Assembly: GCA_023423275.1 (NCBI GenBank)
Contig: JAFAFW010000064.1
Location: 1-54,422, forward strand
Reading direction: 5' to 3'
From: Pseudomonadota bacterium
GTDB taxonomy: Bacteria; Pseudomonadota; Alphaproteobacteria; Rhizobiales; Hyphomicrobiaceae
Length of the DNA stretch: 54,422 nucleotides
Made by a program: the position numbers and the translations under genes. The notes under the pieces are model-generated. The model worked only from the letters and a program-made list of their open reading frames with translations, did not search any database and had not been told where the DNA came from. Below are positions 17,270 to 28,175 of the stretch, one piece after another (positions within the stretch are counted from its first letter, which is position 1; the number at the start of each line of letters is the position of its first letter).

Positions 17270-20200
17270 ATGGGCCTCTCCGACCTGTGTATTCGCCGCC
17301 CGGTCTTTGCAACGGTTCTCAGCCTCGTCGTTATTCTCGTCGGCTTCGTTGCCTTCAGTCGTCTGACGGTGCGGGAATATCCGAACATCGACCCTCCCGT
17401 CGTGCTGGTTGAAACGCTTTACCGTGGCGCCAGCGCCGAGGTGATCGAGAGCACGGTGACGCGCATTCTGGAAGAATCGATCTCCGGCATCGAGGGCATC
17501 GACTACCTGCGCTCCACGACGCGCCAGGAACGCAGCTTCGTGGTCGTCCGGTTCAAGCTTGGCCGGGATGTCGAGGCCGCGGCCAACGACGTCCGCGATC
17601 GCGTCGGGCGCGTGCGCGGAAGGCTCCCGGACGAAATCGACGAGCCGATCATTTCCAAGGTCGAAGCCGACGCCCAGCCTGTGCTTTATCTAGCGTTCTC
17701 GTCCGATCGGCATTCGGCTCTGGAAATCACCGATTTCGCCGACCGCTTCGTGAAAGACCGGCTGCAGTCGATCAGTGGCGTTTCCGAAGCGCGCATCTTC
17801 GGCTCCCGTCAATATTCCATGCGGATCTGGCTCGATGCGGCAAGGCTCGCCGCATACCGGCTCACGCCGCAGGATGTCGAGGATGCGCTGCGCAAGCAGA
17901 ACGTGGAAATCCCGGCCGGCCGTATCGAAAGCCAGAACACGGAATTCACGGTTCTGGCGGAAACCGATTTGCGCCTTTCGGAAGAATTCGGCGCCATTAT
18001 CATCAAGCAGGTGAGCGACTATCCGGTGCGCCTGCACGATGTGGCGCGCGTTGAACGCGGTCCTCTGGATGAACGCGTCTCGGTTCGCTTCAAGGGCAAG
18101 CCCGCGGTTGCCATCGGCGTCGTGAAACAGGCCGTCGCCAATCCGCTCGATATCTCCAAGGGTGTACGGGCGGAGTTGCCCTTCATCCTGGAAAATCTCC
18201 CCGACGGCATGAAAGTCGAGGTCGCGCACGACACCTCCGTATTTATTCAGGCGTCCATCGATTCCGTATTCCACACCATCGGCGAAGCCGTGGTGCTGGT
18301 CGTGATCGTGGTGTTCCTGTTCCTGCGTAACATTCGTGCGACGCTCATTCCGGTGGTCACGATCCCGGCGTCGTTGCTTGGTGCCTTCGCGATCATGTAC
18401 GCACTCGGGTTCACGGTGAACACACTGACGCTGCTCGCCATGGTGCTGGCGATCGGGCTCGTGGTCGACGATGCGATCGTTGTGCTGGAAAACATCTACC
18501 GGCATATCGAGGAAGGCATGTCGCCGATGGATGCCGCGTTCCAGGGCAGCAAGGAGATCGGGTTCGCGGTCGTCGCGATGACGCTGACGCTGGCAGCCGT
18601 CTACGCGCCGATCGGGTTCATGTCCGGCACGACAGGACGGCTGTTCACGGAATTCGCCTGGGCGCTGGCCGGTGCCGTGATCGTCTCGGGCTTCGTCGCC
18701 CTGACCCTCAGTCCGATGATGTGCTCGCGCATGCTGCGGCATCAGACGAGCCATAGCTGGATGTATAACCTCGTCGAGCGGGTGCTGACGGGGCTGACCA
18801 ACGGCTACCGCTCCGCGCTACGCGGCGTGCTCAAGGTGCGCCCGCTTGTGCTGATCATTGGCCTGCTGTTCGCCGGCAGCAGCTATTTCGTCTTCAAGAC
18901 ATTGAAGCCGGAACTGTCACCGGTCGAGGACCGTGGCACGGTCATCAGTTTCTTCATCGGACCGGAAGGCGCGACGCTCAACTTCATGGAGAAGTACGCG
19001 CGCCGGTTCGAGGACATCTTTTCGAAAGTGCCGGAGGCGGAAGCTTTCTTCGTGGTCTCCGGAAACCCGATTATCTCGCAAGGCATTTCATTCGCGCGCC
19101 TCAAGCCCTGGGGCGAGCGTGAGCGCAAGCAGCAGGAGATCGTCGCGGATCTCGCGGGCGAGATGAAGAAGCTGCCGGGCGTGCTGGCCTATGCCAATAA
19201 TCCGCCCTCGCTCGGGCAGAACGCGAGTTCGCGGCCGGTGTGGATCGCCGTGCAGGCGCAGGCCGAGTACTCCGAGTTGAACAAGATGGTCGAAGCGGTC
19301 ATCGCCGAAGCCGAAAAACATCCGGCGCTGGCGAACCTCGAAACACGCCTCAAACTCAACAAGCCCGAGATCAAGGTGACGGTGAATCGCGAGAAGGCCG
19401 CCAACGTTGGCGCCGAAGTCGCGACGATCGGGCGGACCCTTGAAACCATGCTCGGCGGCCGGCAGGTAACGCGCTTCAAGCAAAACGGCAAGCAGTACGA
19501 TGTGATCGTGCAGGTCGCGGATATCGAGCGGACCAACCCGGACGACCTGTCGAAGATCTATGTCCGCGGCAGCAACGGCGACATGATCCAGCTCTCCAAT
19601 CTGGTGGATTTGCGCGAAGCCGTCGCGCCGCGTGAGCTCGGCCGGATGAATCAGTTGCGCTCCGCCGACATCACCGCCAACGTGGCAACCGGATACTCGC
19701 AGGGCGAAGCACTGGCAGCTCTCGAACAGGCCGCACGCCGCGTGCTGCCATCATCTGTCGAGCTCGATTATATCGGCCAGTCGCGCGAATATATGCAGGC
19801 CTCGGGCGACATCTATTTCACGTTCATCCTGGCTCTCGCATTTATCTACCTCGTCCTCGCCGCGCAGTTCGAAAGCTTCATCGATCCGTTCATCATCATG
19901 CTGACGGTGCCGCTTTCGATGACGGGCGCGCTGCTCGCCCTCAAGCTCGGCGGCGGCACGATGAACATCTACAGTCAGGTGGGGCTGGTGACGCTCGTCG
20001 GCCTGATCACCAAGAACGGCATTCTGATCGTCGAATTCGCCAATCAGCTCCAGGAGCAGGGCCGCTCACGGATCGAGGCCGTGATCGAGGCTTCCGCGTT
20101 ACGCCTACGGCCCATCCTGATGACGACCAGCGCCATGGTGCTGGGCGCCGTCCCGCTGGCGATGGCAATCGGGGCTGGTGCGGAAAGCCGTAACCAGATC

Positions 20201-20356
20201 GGGCTCGTCATCGTCGGCGGCCTCGTTCTCGGTACACTCCTGACGCTGTTCGTCGTACCAACGGCTTACACCTTGCTGGCCCGGGATCGCTCGGCCACGG
20301 CGCGCGCCCCGACCTCCGGACATCACGCAGCCGGCCACTCCGTTCCGGCCGAGTGA
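17270..20356 (+). CDS. RND family efflux pump permease (HAE1/AcrB-like)
   Basis: The 1028-residue proton-driven pump has 12 expected membrane segments and two large periplasmic loops. It starts with the typical LCIRRPVFATVLSLVVILVG and carries the paired aspartates of the proton relay in GLVVDDAIVVLENIYRHIEEG (residues near 400). The C-terminal repeat half shows GLITKNGILIVEFANQLQEQG. Length matches AcrB/MexB-type proteins. Substrates are unknown. It belongs with the adaptor gene directly upstream. The stop is followed by the convergent small membrane gene. Confidence 0.93.
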   Translation: MGLSDLCIRRPVFATVLSLVVILVGFVAFSRLTVREYPNIDPPVVLVETLYRGASAEVIESTVTRILEESISGIEGIDYLRSTTRQERSFVVVRFKLGRDVEAAANDVRDRVGRVRGRLPDEIDEPIISKVEADAQPVLYLAFSSDRHSALEITDFADRFVKDRLQSISGVSEARIFGSRQYSMRIWLDAARLAAYRLTPQDVEDALRKQNVEIPAGRIESQNTEFTVLAETDLRLSEEFGAIIIKQVSDYPVRLHDVARVERGPLDERVSVRFKGKPAVAIGVVKQAVANPLDISKGVRAELPFILENLPDGMKVEVAHDTSVFIQASIDSVFHTIGEAVVLVVIVVFLFLRNIRATLIPVVTIPASLLGAFAIMYALGFTVNTLTLLAMVLAIGLVVDDAIVVLENIYRHIEEGMSPMDAAFQGSKEIGFAVVAMTLTLAAVYAPIGFMSGTTGRLFTEFAWALAGAVIVSGFVALTLSPMMCSRMLRHQTSHSWMYNLVERVLTGLTNGYRSALRGVLKVRPLVLIIGLLFAGSSYFVFKTLKPELSPVEDRGTVISFFIGPEGATLNFMEKYARRFEDIFSKVPEAEAFFVVSGNPIISQGISFARLKPWGERERKQQEIVADLAGEMKKLPGVLAYANNPPSLGQNASSRPVWIAVQAQAEYSELNKMVEAVIAEAEKHPALANLETRLKLNKPEIKVTVNREKAANVGAEVATIGRTLETMLGGRQVTRFKQNGKQYDVIVQVADIERTNPDDLSKIYVRGSNGDMIQLSNLVDLREAVAPRELGRMNQLRSADITANVATGYSQGEALAALEQAARRVLPSSVELDYIGQSREYMQASGDIYFTFILALAFIYLVLAAQFESFIDPFIIMLTVPLSMTGALLALKLGGGTMNIYSQVGLVTLVGLITKNGILIVEFANQLQEQGRSRIEAVIEASALRLRPILMTTSAMVLGAVPLAMAIGAGAESRNQIGLVIVGGLVLGTLLTLFVVPTAYTLLARDRSATARAPTSGHHAAGHSVPAE

Positions 20357-20413
20357 GCCAGCCTTCCGGCCAGGCCATACTCAAGGGTCAGACGCCCCGA
20401 TCAGCATGATCGC

Positions 20414-20767
20414 TCAGGTGTGTTGCGGCTCTGCGGACGACGCGCGCGAAACGAGACGCGCCAGCAATCGAGCGATGGCGCGTATGACTGCGCCGGTCAC
20501 AAGTCCAAGCATCAGCAGCAGGATCGATTTCGGCCCCAGCTCGCCGATCAGCGTCGCATACGCTGCGTTGGCTGAAAGCGGCACCCAGTATTCGATTTGC
20601 GTGGTCAGAACCTGGAGGACAGAACTCGCCAGGCGGACCAGATACCCGAACGTCTCCAGATGGTAGAGGTTCAGGTAGATATAGAGAGCGACGGTGATCA
20701 CAAGCTCGACGATAACCATCAGCAGAATGCTGATCGCCGCGGCGATGGTCGACAGTAGGACGCGCAT
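20414..20767 (-). CDS. Small membrane protein of unknown function
   Basis: This 117-residue protein has two or three hydrophobic segments (about 5-30, 40-55 and 82-105) and a basic C-terminus. I do not recognise a family. A GAGGGAG ribosome site sits before the ATG and codon use looks normal. It is convergent with the RND pump gene and has a perfect 8-bp hairpin 42 bp upstream. It could be a stand-alone conserved gene. Confidence 0.6.
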   Translation of the reverse strand: MRVLLSTIAAAISILLMVIVELVITVALYIYLNLYHLETFGYLVRLASSVLQVLTTQIEYWVPLSANAAYATLIGELGPKSILLLMLGLVTGAVIRAIARLLARLVSRASSAEPQHT

Positions 20768-20808
20768 GTGCGAACTCCCTCTTGGCGCTTGGCAACGTCG
20801 ATTTCGAT

Positions 20809-20828
20809 AAGACTTCCTCAGAAGTCTT
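20809..20828. promoter_or_regulatory. Perfect 8-bp inverted repeat upstream of the small membrane gene
   Basis: AAGACTTC (20809-20816) and GAAGTCTT (20821-20828) pair perfectly around the loop CTCA. The site lies 42-61 bp before the ATG at 20767. As DNA it has the form of a dimer operator; as RNA it is a leader hairpin. No U-run follows on either strand, so I do not call a terminator. Confidence 0.4.
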
Positions 20829-20969
20829 CAATCGCGCCGACGGAAGAGCAAATCAGGGGTTCCGCCACCGCGCAACGCCGTCCATAACACTTAACGGGGC
20901 GATAGACATCTGCTCAGGTTTGGAAATCAGATCAGGGACGAAACGCACCTCGTGCGTGTACCCAAGTCG

Positions 20970-21668
20970 TCACGCATCGACGTCGAGACCTTGCCGCACC
21001 ACGGCCCAACCCGCCATCAGGTGTGCCCGCACCAGCTCGCGCAACAGCACGGCATCCCGCGCGCGCAGAGCTTGCAGGATCTGGTAGTGCTCCCGCACGG
21101 CGCTGTCCCAGCGGGCATGCTGCTGATTGGTGGCGTAGCGATAGCGCCAGATCCGCCGGCTTTCCGCACGATAAATACGTGACAACACCGGATTTCTCGC
21201 CGCATCCACGATGGCGTGATGGATGGCCTGGTTGACGTGGAAATAATCGAGCAGCTTTTGATCTCGATGATGCGCCTCCATGGCGTCGTGCAGAGCCGCA
21301 ATTCTCGTCACCTCGGCTTCCGATATTCGTGAGCAGGCCAGCTCGGCTGCGCGCGCTTCAAGGCCTGCCAACACCTCGAAGGTTGCGCCGATCACATCGA
21401 CGCCCAGTTCTGCGACAACGGCCCCCCGGTTGGGGGAAATCGTCACGAAACCCTCGGCTTCCAGAATCTTCAGCGCTTCACGCAGCGGCGTGCGCGACAA
21501 GCCCAGACGCTCGCACATCGCACGTTCCCGGATGCGCGTTCCCGGTTCGATCTCTCCACTGACGATCGAGTCGCGGAGCCTGGATGCGGCGGCTGCGGTC
21601 GCGCTTCCCCGCCCCGAGAACGGAGCGATGGCCGGTTCTATTTCCAAGGGTCCAGTGATCCATTGCAT
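20970..21668 (-). CDS. GntR-family regulator, FadR subfamily (FCD domain)
   Basis: The 232-residue protein has a winged helix-turn-helix at about 28-90 (EIEPGTRIRERAMCERLGLS, LREALKILEAEGFV) and an all-helical FCD ligand domain from about 95. FadR-type proteins usually sense small organic acids. It is divergent from a TRAP transporter and very likely controls it. The ATG at 21668 lies inside a perfect TTGCATGCAA palindrome and has no ribosome site; a good promoter 6 bp upstream predicts an mRNA that starts at this ATG, so translation may be leaderless. A later start at a TTG in codon 8 is possible. Confidence 0.88.
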   Translation of the reverse strand: MQWITGPLEIEPAIAPFSGRGSATAAAASRLRDSIVSGEIEPGTRIRERAMCERLGLSRTPLREALKILEAEGFVTISPNRGAVVAELGVDVIGATFEVLAGLEARAAELACSRISEAEVTRIAALHDAMEAHHRDQKLLDYFHVNQAIHHAIVDAARNPVLSRIYRAESRRIWRYRYATNQQHARWDSAVREHYQILQALRARDAVLLRELVRAHLMAGWAVVRQGLDVDA

Positions 21669-21672
21669 GCAA
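21663..21672. promoter_or_regulatory. GntR operator 1, overlapping the gntR start codon
   Basis: A perfect palindrome TTGCATGCAA. It covers the gntR start codon (21668-21666) and the predicted transcription start of gntR. An identical palindrome lies 62 bp to the right. FadR-type regulators bind palindromes of this size next to their own genes, so autoregulation is the natural reading. Confidence 0.7.
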
Positions 21673-21673
21673 A

Positions 21674-21702
21674 TTTATAGGCTGCGGCTCATTTTCCAGC
21701 AA
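21674..21702 (-). promoter_or_regulatory. gntR promoter predicting a leaderless transcript
   Basis: On the minus strand TTGCTG (21702-21697) and TATAAA (21679-21674) are spaced by 17 bp. Five bases, TTTGC, separate the -10 box from the A of the ATG at 21668, so the usual start point falls on the start codon itself. Confidence 0.55.
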
Positions 21703-21709
21703 TCCGGAT

Positions 21710-21738
21710 TTGACGTTCGCGCACTTGCATGCAAAGTC
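21710..21738 (+). promoter_or_regulatory. Candidate TRAP operon promoter with operator 2
   Basis: TTGACG at 21710-21715 is a good -35 element; the -10 at the expected distance (21733-21738, AAAGTC) is poor. The second perfect TTGCATGCAA palindrome, 21725-21734, sits across the spacer and the edge of the -10, where a bound repressor would exclude polymerase. A weak -10 may mean that an activator is needed or that the start lies elsewhere. Confidence 0.5.
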
Positions 21739-21786
21739 TCTGGCTAGAGCGTCGTTCAGAAGCGCTTCAGCATCCTGGAGGAAACA

Positions 21787-22767
21787 ATGACTCGCCCACT
21801 GCTCGCTATTCTCACTGCCGTATCCGCTCTGGTCTGCGGGCCTGCTATCGCCGAGACGACGCTGCGGTTCGCTCACACGCAACCCACGGCGGATACGCAT
21901 CACGCCGCGGCTTTGCATTTCAAGGAACGGGTCGAGGCGCTGACGAAGGGCGAAGTGAAGGTTTCCGTGCATCCCGCCGGGGAGCTCGGCAATGATCCGG
22001 CCGTTCTTGAAGGCGTCCGGCTGGGCACAATCGATATTGGCAATACCGGCAATCCGTTTTTCACGCGGTTCGAACCGAAGCTCAATGCGCTCGATCTGCC
22101 GTATCTGTTCAACGATTTCGACCATGTTTATCGCATTATCGACGGCCCGGTCGGCGAGACGCTGCTGAAGGGCCTCGAGAAGCATCGCATGCAGCCGCTC
22201 GCCTTCTGGGAGATCGGCTTCCGCAACATCACGAACAGCAAGCGTGACGTGAAAACGCCGAAGGATCTCGAAGGCCTCAAGATCCGCACGACTCCGAACC
22301 CGGCACACGTTCAGGCCTTCAAGATCTGGGGTGCAATTCCGACACCAATGCCCTTCACCGAGGTGTACCTGGCCCTCGAGTCCGGCGCGGTGGACGGTCA
22401 GGAGAATCCGCTCTCCATCATCTATTCGAACCGTTTCCACGAAGTGCAAAAGCATCTGTCGATGACGCAGCACGCCTATACGGTGTCGATCACCGTCATG
22501 AACCAGCAGAAATTCAAGAGCCTGAGCGACGCCAACCAGAAGGCTGTCCTGCAGGCGGCGGCTGAAGCGCGCGATTTCCAGCGCAAGCTGAACGTCAAGG
22601 CGAACGAAGAAGCACTCGCGGCCATGAAAAAAGCCGGCGTTAGCGTCGTGGAGACGGTCGATATCGCGCCGTTCCAGAAGGCTGTCCTGGATCCGGTGAA
22701 GGCGACATACGTAAAAGAACACGGCAGCGAGATCATCGATCAGATCCTGGCAGCGGCCAAGAAGTAG
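21787..22767 (+). CDS. dctP: TRAP transporter substrate-binding protein (DctP family)
   Basis: The 326-residue periplasmic protein has a signal peptide of about 22 residues ending at AIAE, then TTLRFAHTQPTADTHH and a DctP fold. The family arginine-containing strand GLKIRTTPNPAHVQAFKIWG is present, with the arginine that usually pairs with the carboxylate of the ligand, and FTEVYLALESGAVDGQENP follows. The ligand is therefore probably an organic acid. A GGAGGA site precedes the ATG. It is the first gene of dctP-dctQ-dctM and is divergent from the GntR regulator. Confidence 0.93.
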   Translation: MTRPLLAILTAVSALVCGPAIAETTLRFAHTQPTADTHHAAALHFKERVEALTKGEVKVSVHPAGELGNDPAVLEGVRLGTIDIGNTGNPFFTRFEPKLNALDLPYLFNDFDHVYRIIDGPVGETLLKGLEKHRMQPLAFWEIGFRNITNSKRDVKTPKDLEGLKIRTTPNPAHVQAFKIWGAIPTPMPFTEVYLALESGAVDGQENPLSIIYSNRFHEVQKHLSMTQHAYTVSITVMNQQKFKSLSDANQKAVLQAAAEARDFQRKLNVKANEEALAAMKKAGVSVVETVDIAPFQKAVLDPVKATYVKEHGSEIIDQILAAAKK

Positions 22768-22780
22768 GCCTGTTCGACAC

Positions 22781-23227
22781 ATGGTCAGGATCCTCCAGAG
22801 GGCCGTTGACGGATTGGGCGCCGCATTGCTGACGGCAATTGCGGCGCTCGCATTCTTTCAGGTTCTTGCGCGGTACGTTCTTGGCCTGTCCACGCCTTGG
22901 AGCGAAGAGCTCTTGAGACTGCTCTTCGTCTGGCTGGTGTTGCTCGGCGCTTGCCGCGCCGCGCATATGCGCATCGATCTTCTGGAAATCACACTCGACC
23001 GTAGCCACCGGAAAATCCTCGCCGCGGTTCAGACGCTGGTCGGAGCTGCGCTTCTGCTCCTCCTGATCACACACGGAATGACACTCGTCGAACTTACGGC
23101 TTATGACCGCTACACGGCGCTGCCGGTGTCGGTTCAGTGGCTCTATTGGTCTCTCATCGCCGGTGGCAGCCTCTGGCTGCTGTTCATGACCGTCGATCTC
23201 ATCCGCAAACTACGGGACTCGGCCTGA
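22781..23227 (+). CDS. dctQ: TRAP transporter small permease (DctQ family)
   Basis: The 148-residue protein has four membrane segments, at about 12-32, 48-64, 82-104 and 120-140, the standard DctQ topology. The stretch ARYVLGLSTPWSEELLRLLFVWL includes the family WSEE-L motif. It starts 13 bp after dctP and ends 2 bp before dctM, so the three genes form one unit. Confidence 0.92.
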   Translation: MVRILQRAVDGLGAALLTAIAALAFFQVLARYVLGLSTPWSEELLRLLFVWLVLLGACRAAHMRIDLLEITLDRSHRKILAAVQTLVGAALLLLLITHGMTLVELTAYDRYTALPVSVQWLYWSLIAGGSLWLLFMTVDLIRKLRDSA

Positions 23228-23229
23228 GC

Positions 23230-24516
23230 ATGGTCCTCGCATTGCTTATGGGTGTGATGCTGGCGTTGACCGCGCTTGGCATCCCGCTGGTCTTTGCCTT
23301 GCTGGGTTCATCGGTCGTCACGCTGCTGATCATCCGGCCGGAGCTGCCGCTGACGGTGGTTCCGCAATTATTTATCGGCGGCATCGACAGCTTCGCATTG
23401 CTGGCCATCGCGCTGTTTTTCCTCGCCGGAGAGCTGATGACCGCGGCCGGGGTCATCGACCGCATCCTCGCGTTTGCACGCTCTCTCGTCGGCCACGTGC
23501 GCGGCGGCCTCGGCCAGGTCGGCGTGATCAGCTCAGTTGTGATGGCGGGCGTGTCCGGCTCCGCCGTGGCCGATGCGGCCGCTGTCGGCCCGCTGCTGAT
23601 CCGTTCGATGAAGAAGGAAGGCTATCCTGCATCCTTCTCGGCAGCGCTTGTTGAAACGGCTTCGACGCTCGGACCGATTATTCCGCCTTCGATCCCGATG
23701 ATCATCTATGCGGTGCTAGCCAACGTATCGGTCGGCGCAATGTTCATGGCCGGCATCGTGCCAGGCCTCCTGATCGCGGCCGGACTGAGCACCGTCGTCT
23801 ACATCAGCGCCCGCCGGCTCAACCTGCCCCGATCCGCGCGGGCAACACGACACGAGGTTCTCAACGCAACCCTGCGTGCAGCCCTTGCCTTGCTCGCGCC
23901 GATCATCATCGTCGGCGGCATTCGCGGCGGCGTGTTTACGCCGACGGAAGCCGGCGCAGTGGCGACGGTCTATGTGCTTTTGCTCGGCTTCATCGCCTAC
24001 CGCGCGTTGACGCTCTCATCCATCATCGAGGCTTTGACGCGTGCTGCACATGCGACCGGTTCAATTCTGGTGATCCTCGGGGCCTCGTCGATCTTCGCCT
24101 GGATCATTGCCGATCAGCGCATCGGCCAGGAACTGGCGGCGACCATCAAGGCTTTCGATCCGCAACCCTGGATGCTGCTGCTTGTTCTCAACGTCATATT
24201 CTTTGCCGTCGGGATGTTCCTCGATCCCCTCCCGGCACTTGTCATTCTGGTTCCCGTGTTCCTGCCGCTCGTGACGGCTATCGGCATGGATCCCGTGCAC
24301 TTCGGTGTGATGATCGTCTTGAACCTCGTGATCGGACTATGCACGCCCCCAGTGGGCGCGCTCATCTATATGACGGCTTCGATGGGTCAGGCCTCGCCCA
24401 GCAGCGTCGTGCGCGCATCGCTTCCATTTCTGGCGATGCTGATCTTCATCCTGATGCTGATCACTTATATCCCCGCGGTTTCGCTCGGCCTTGGCGAACT
24501 CGTCGGCGGACACTGA
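23230..24516 (+). CDS. dctM: TRAP transporter large permease (DctM family)
   Basis: The 428-residue protein is the sodium-coupled transport subunit with about 11-13 membrane segments. Characteristic pieces are FFLAGELMTAAGVIDRILAFA, GVSGSAVADAAAVGPLLI and GPIIPPSIPMIIYAVLANVSVG (in part). The ATG at 23230, two bases after the dctQ stop, is used; the frame is open upstream inside dctQ but that is a shadow. Length matches the family (about 425-430). Confidence 0.93.
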   Translation: MVLALLMGVMLALTALGIPLVFALLGSSVVTLLIIRPELPLTVVPQLFIGGIDSFALLAIALFFLAGELMTAAGVIDRILAFARSLVGHVRGGLGQVGVISSVVMAGVSGSAVADAAAVGPLLIRSMKKEGYPASFSAALVETASTLGPIIPPSIPMIIYAVLANVSVGAMFMAGIVPGLLIAAGLSTVVYISARRLNLPRSARATRHEVLNATLRAALALLAPIIIVGGIRGGVFTPTEAGAVATVYVLLLGFIAYRALTLSSIIEALTRAAHATGSILVILGASSIFAWIIADQRIGQELAATIKAFDPQPWMLLLVLNVIFFAVGMFLDPLPALVILVPVFLPLVTAIGMDPVHFGVMIVLNLVIGLCTPPVGALIYMTASMGQASPSSVVRASLPFLAMLIFILMLITYIPAVSLGLGELVGGH

Positions 24517-24531
24517 ACCCGCCAATCCGGG

Positions 24532-25011
24532 CTAGCTGATCAGAAGCGCACTCCCGTACATCCCGGCCGCGAAGACGGTGTGCGTGAGGATATTGAGCAC
24601 ACGGATCTGGTTTGCATTCGGCCGCTTCGACGCTGCCCATCCCGCGCCCATGCCCGGCTGCAGAAGAAACCAGCCTGCGCCAACCGTTACAAGTCCCACG
24701 ATCCATGCCGGCAGGAACGTCGGTGCGGCGAGCCATGCCTGTCCGCCCCACAGCACCAGCACCGCCGCATAGAGAATGCCGACGAGGTAGTGCGAGATCC
24801 AACCGATCGTGAGCTCGTTGGGGTACGGCGATGCCTTGGTAATGTCGTCGTGGAACACCTTGCCTTTGGTCAGATGACAGAACCAGCGGCCGACCAGCCC
24901 CCAATTGGGCGGCGGGATACCAAAGACCTTGTTCAGCGCGATCGCCCACACATCCATCAGGGCTGTCGCCCCGATCCCGATGAGCACGGACGTCCAGATG
25001 AAGTCGAGCAT
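24532..25011 (-). CDS. DUF2938-like membrane protein
   Basis: The 159-residue protein has four hydrophobic segments and the stretch IGATALMDVWAIALNKVFGIPPPNW (in part), plus GRWFCHLTKGKVFHDDI, which I associate with the DUF2938 family of unknown function. The ATG at 25011 has GGAAG nine bases upstream; an ATG at 25032 is a possible alternative. It converges with dctM. No biochemical role can be assigned. Confidence 0.75.
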   Translation of the reverse strand: MLDFIWTSVLIGIGATALMDVWAIALNKVFGIPPPNWGLVGRWFCHLTKGKVFHDDITKASPYPNELTIGWISHYLVGILYAAVLVLWGGQAWLAAPTFLPAWIVGLVTVGAGWFLLQPGMGAGWAASKRPNANQIRVLNILTHTVFAAGMYGSALLIS

Positions 25012-25188
25012 GATGAGCAGCTTCCGGAGCATCGGGCCTGCACCCGATTGAGGTTCTTGTCTGCGGAGAAGCATGGGATTTGAGCGGCATGGCCTCCCCG
25101 AGCCGCACCGCGACGATTTATCTACACGCGCCACGACCGCGCGGAAAGGAAAAGTCGTGCCCGCCACCTCAAGGAGACGGCCAGGGTC

Positions 25189-25677
25189 TCAGTCCTCGGA
25201 ATCGGTTCCCAGAACGCGGGTCTCGACCCAGCCCAGAACCTGCAAGACCAAGATAGCCAGGGCCGTCGCCCCGACGGCCACGGTGTAATACCCGATGCCG
25301 CACGCCACACCGATCGCGCCCGCGAGCCAGATGGCAGCCCCCGTCGTCACGCCCTGCACATCGCCGCCCGAGGGGCGAATGATGGCCCCGGCTGCGATGA
25401 ACGCCACACCTGCCGTCACCGCCTCCACGATGCGGATGGGATCGGCACGCGTGCCGGGATTGCTGCCAGGCGCCTGCATCGTCTCCTGATAAACCTCGAT
25501 GGTAATCAATGTGAAGGCAGCGGACGCCAACGCCACGAGCATATGGGTGCGCAGACCCGCGGGCCGTCGTTTCATCTCACGATCGAGACCGATACACGCG
25601 CCCAATGCCATCGCGATCACGAGCCGACCGATGATGGTCGTCTCGGGAAGAGAGCTGAAAAGGCTGCCGCCTGTCAT
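25189..25677 (-). CDS. MgtC/SapB family membrane protein
   Basis: The 162-residue protein has about four or five membrane segments and the MgtC hallmarks GACIGLDREMKRRPAGLRTHMLVAL (residues 26-50, in part) and VAFIAAGAIIRPSGGDVQGVTTGAAIW (in part). MgtC proteins affect growth in low magnesium and modulate membrane energetics; the short form without the C-terminal cytosolic ACT-like domain is seen here. A GC-rich hairpin (25730-25747) lies 53 bp before its start. It stands alone on the minus strand. Confidence 0.87.
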   Translation of the reverse strand: MTGGSLFSSLPETTIIGRLVIAMALGACIGLDREMKRRPAGLRTHMLVALASAAFTLITIEVYQETMQAPGSNPGTRADPIRIVEAVTAGVAFIAAGAIIRPSGGDVQGVTTGAAIWLAGAIGVACGIGYYTVAVGATALAILVLQVLGWVETRVLGTDSED

Positions 25678-25729
25678 GGAGTGCCGCGTTCCAAAGCGTG
25701 AGCTTCATCGGGACGTCAACGCTTCGTTC

Positions 25730-25747
25730 GCGGGGAGAGTTCCCCGC
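25730..25747. promoter_or_regulatory. GC-rich hairpin between mgtC-like gene and tex
   Basis: GCGGGGA (25730-25736) and TCCCCGC (25741-25747) pair perfectly around GAGT. It lies in the 203-bp divergent region between the MgtC-like gene and tex, within the likely leader of the former. No other feature is seen in this gap. Confidence 0.4.
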
Positions 25748-25880
25748 AGGCCGCACGATCGCCGAATTGACCGTTATCCCCAAAGCGTCGCCAATCACCA
25801 CATGCATCCTGACCATGGCATCTGGTATTGCGGTGAACGAATTGCCGATTTTCGCTATCCTCTTATGACAAGGTCGCACG

Positions 25881-28166
<2,286 letters not shown>

Positions 28167-28175
28167 CTTGAGCGG

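Noticed and set aside
25678..25880. A gene between the MgtC-like gene and tex
   Set aside because: Only a short hairpin and low-quality frames are seen; this is most likely a divergent promoter region.
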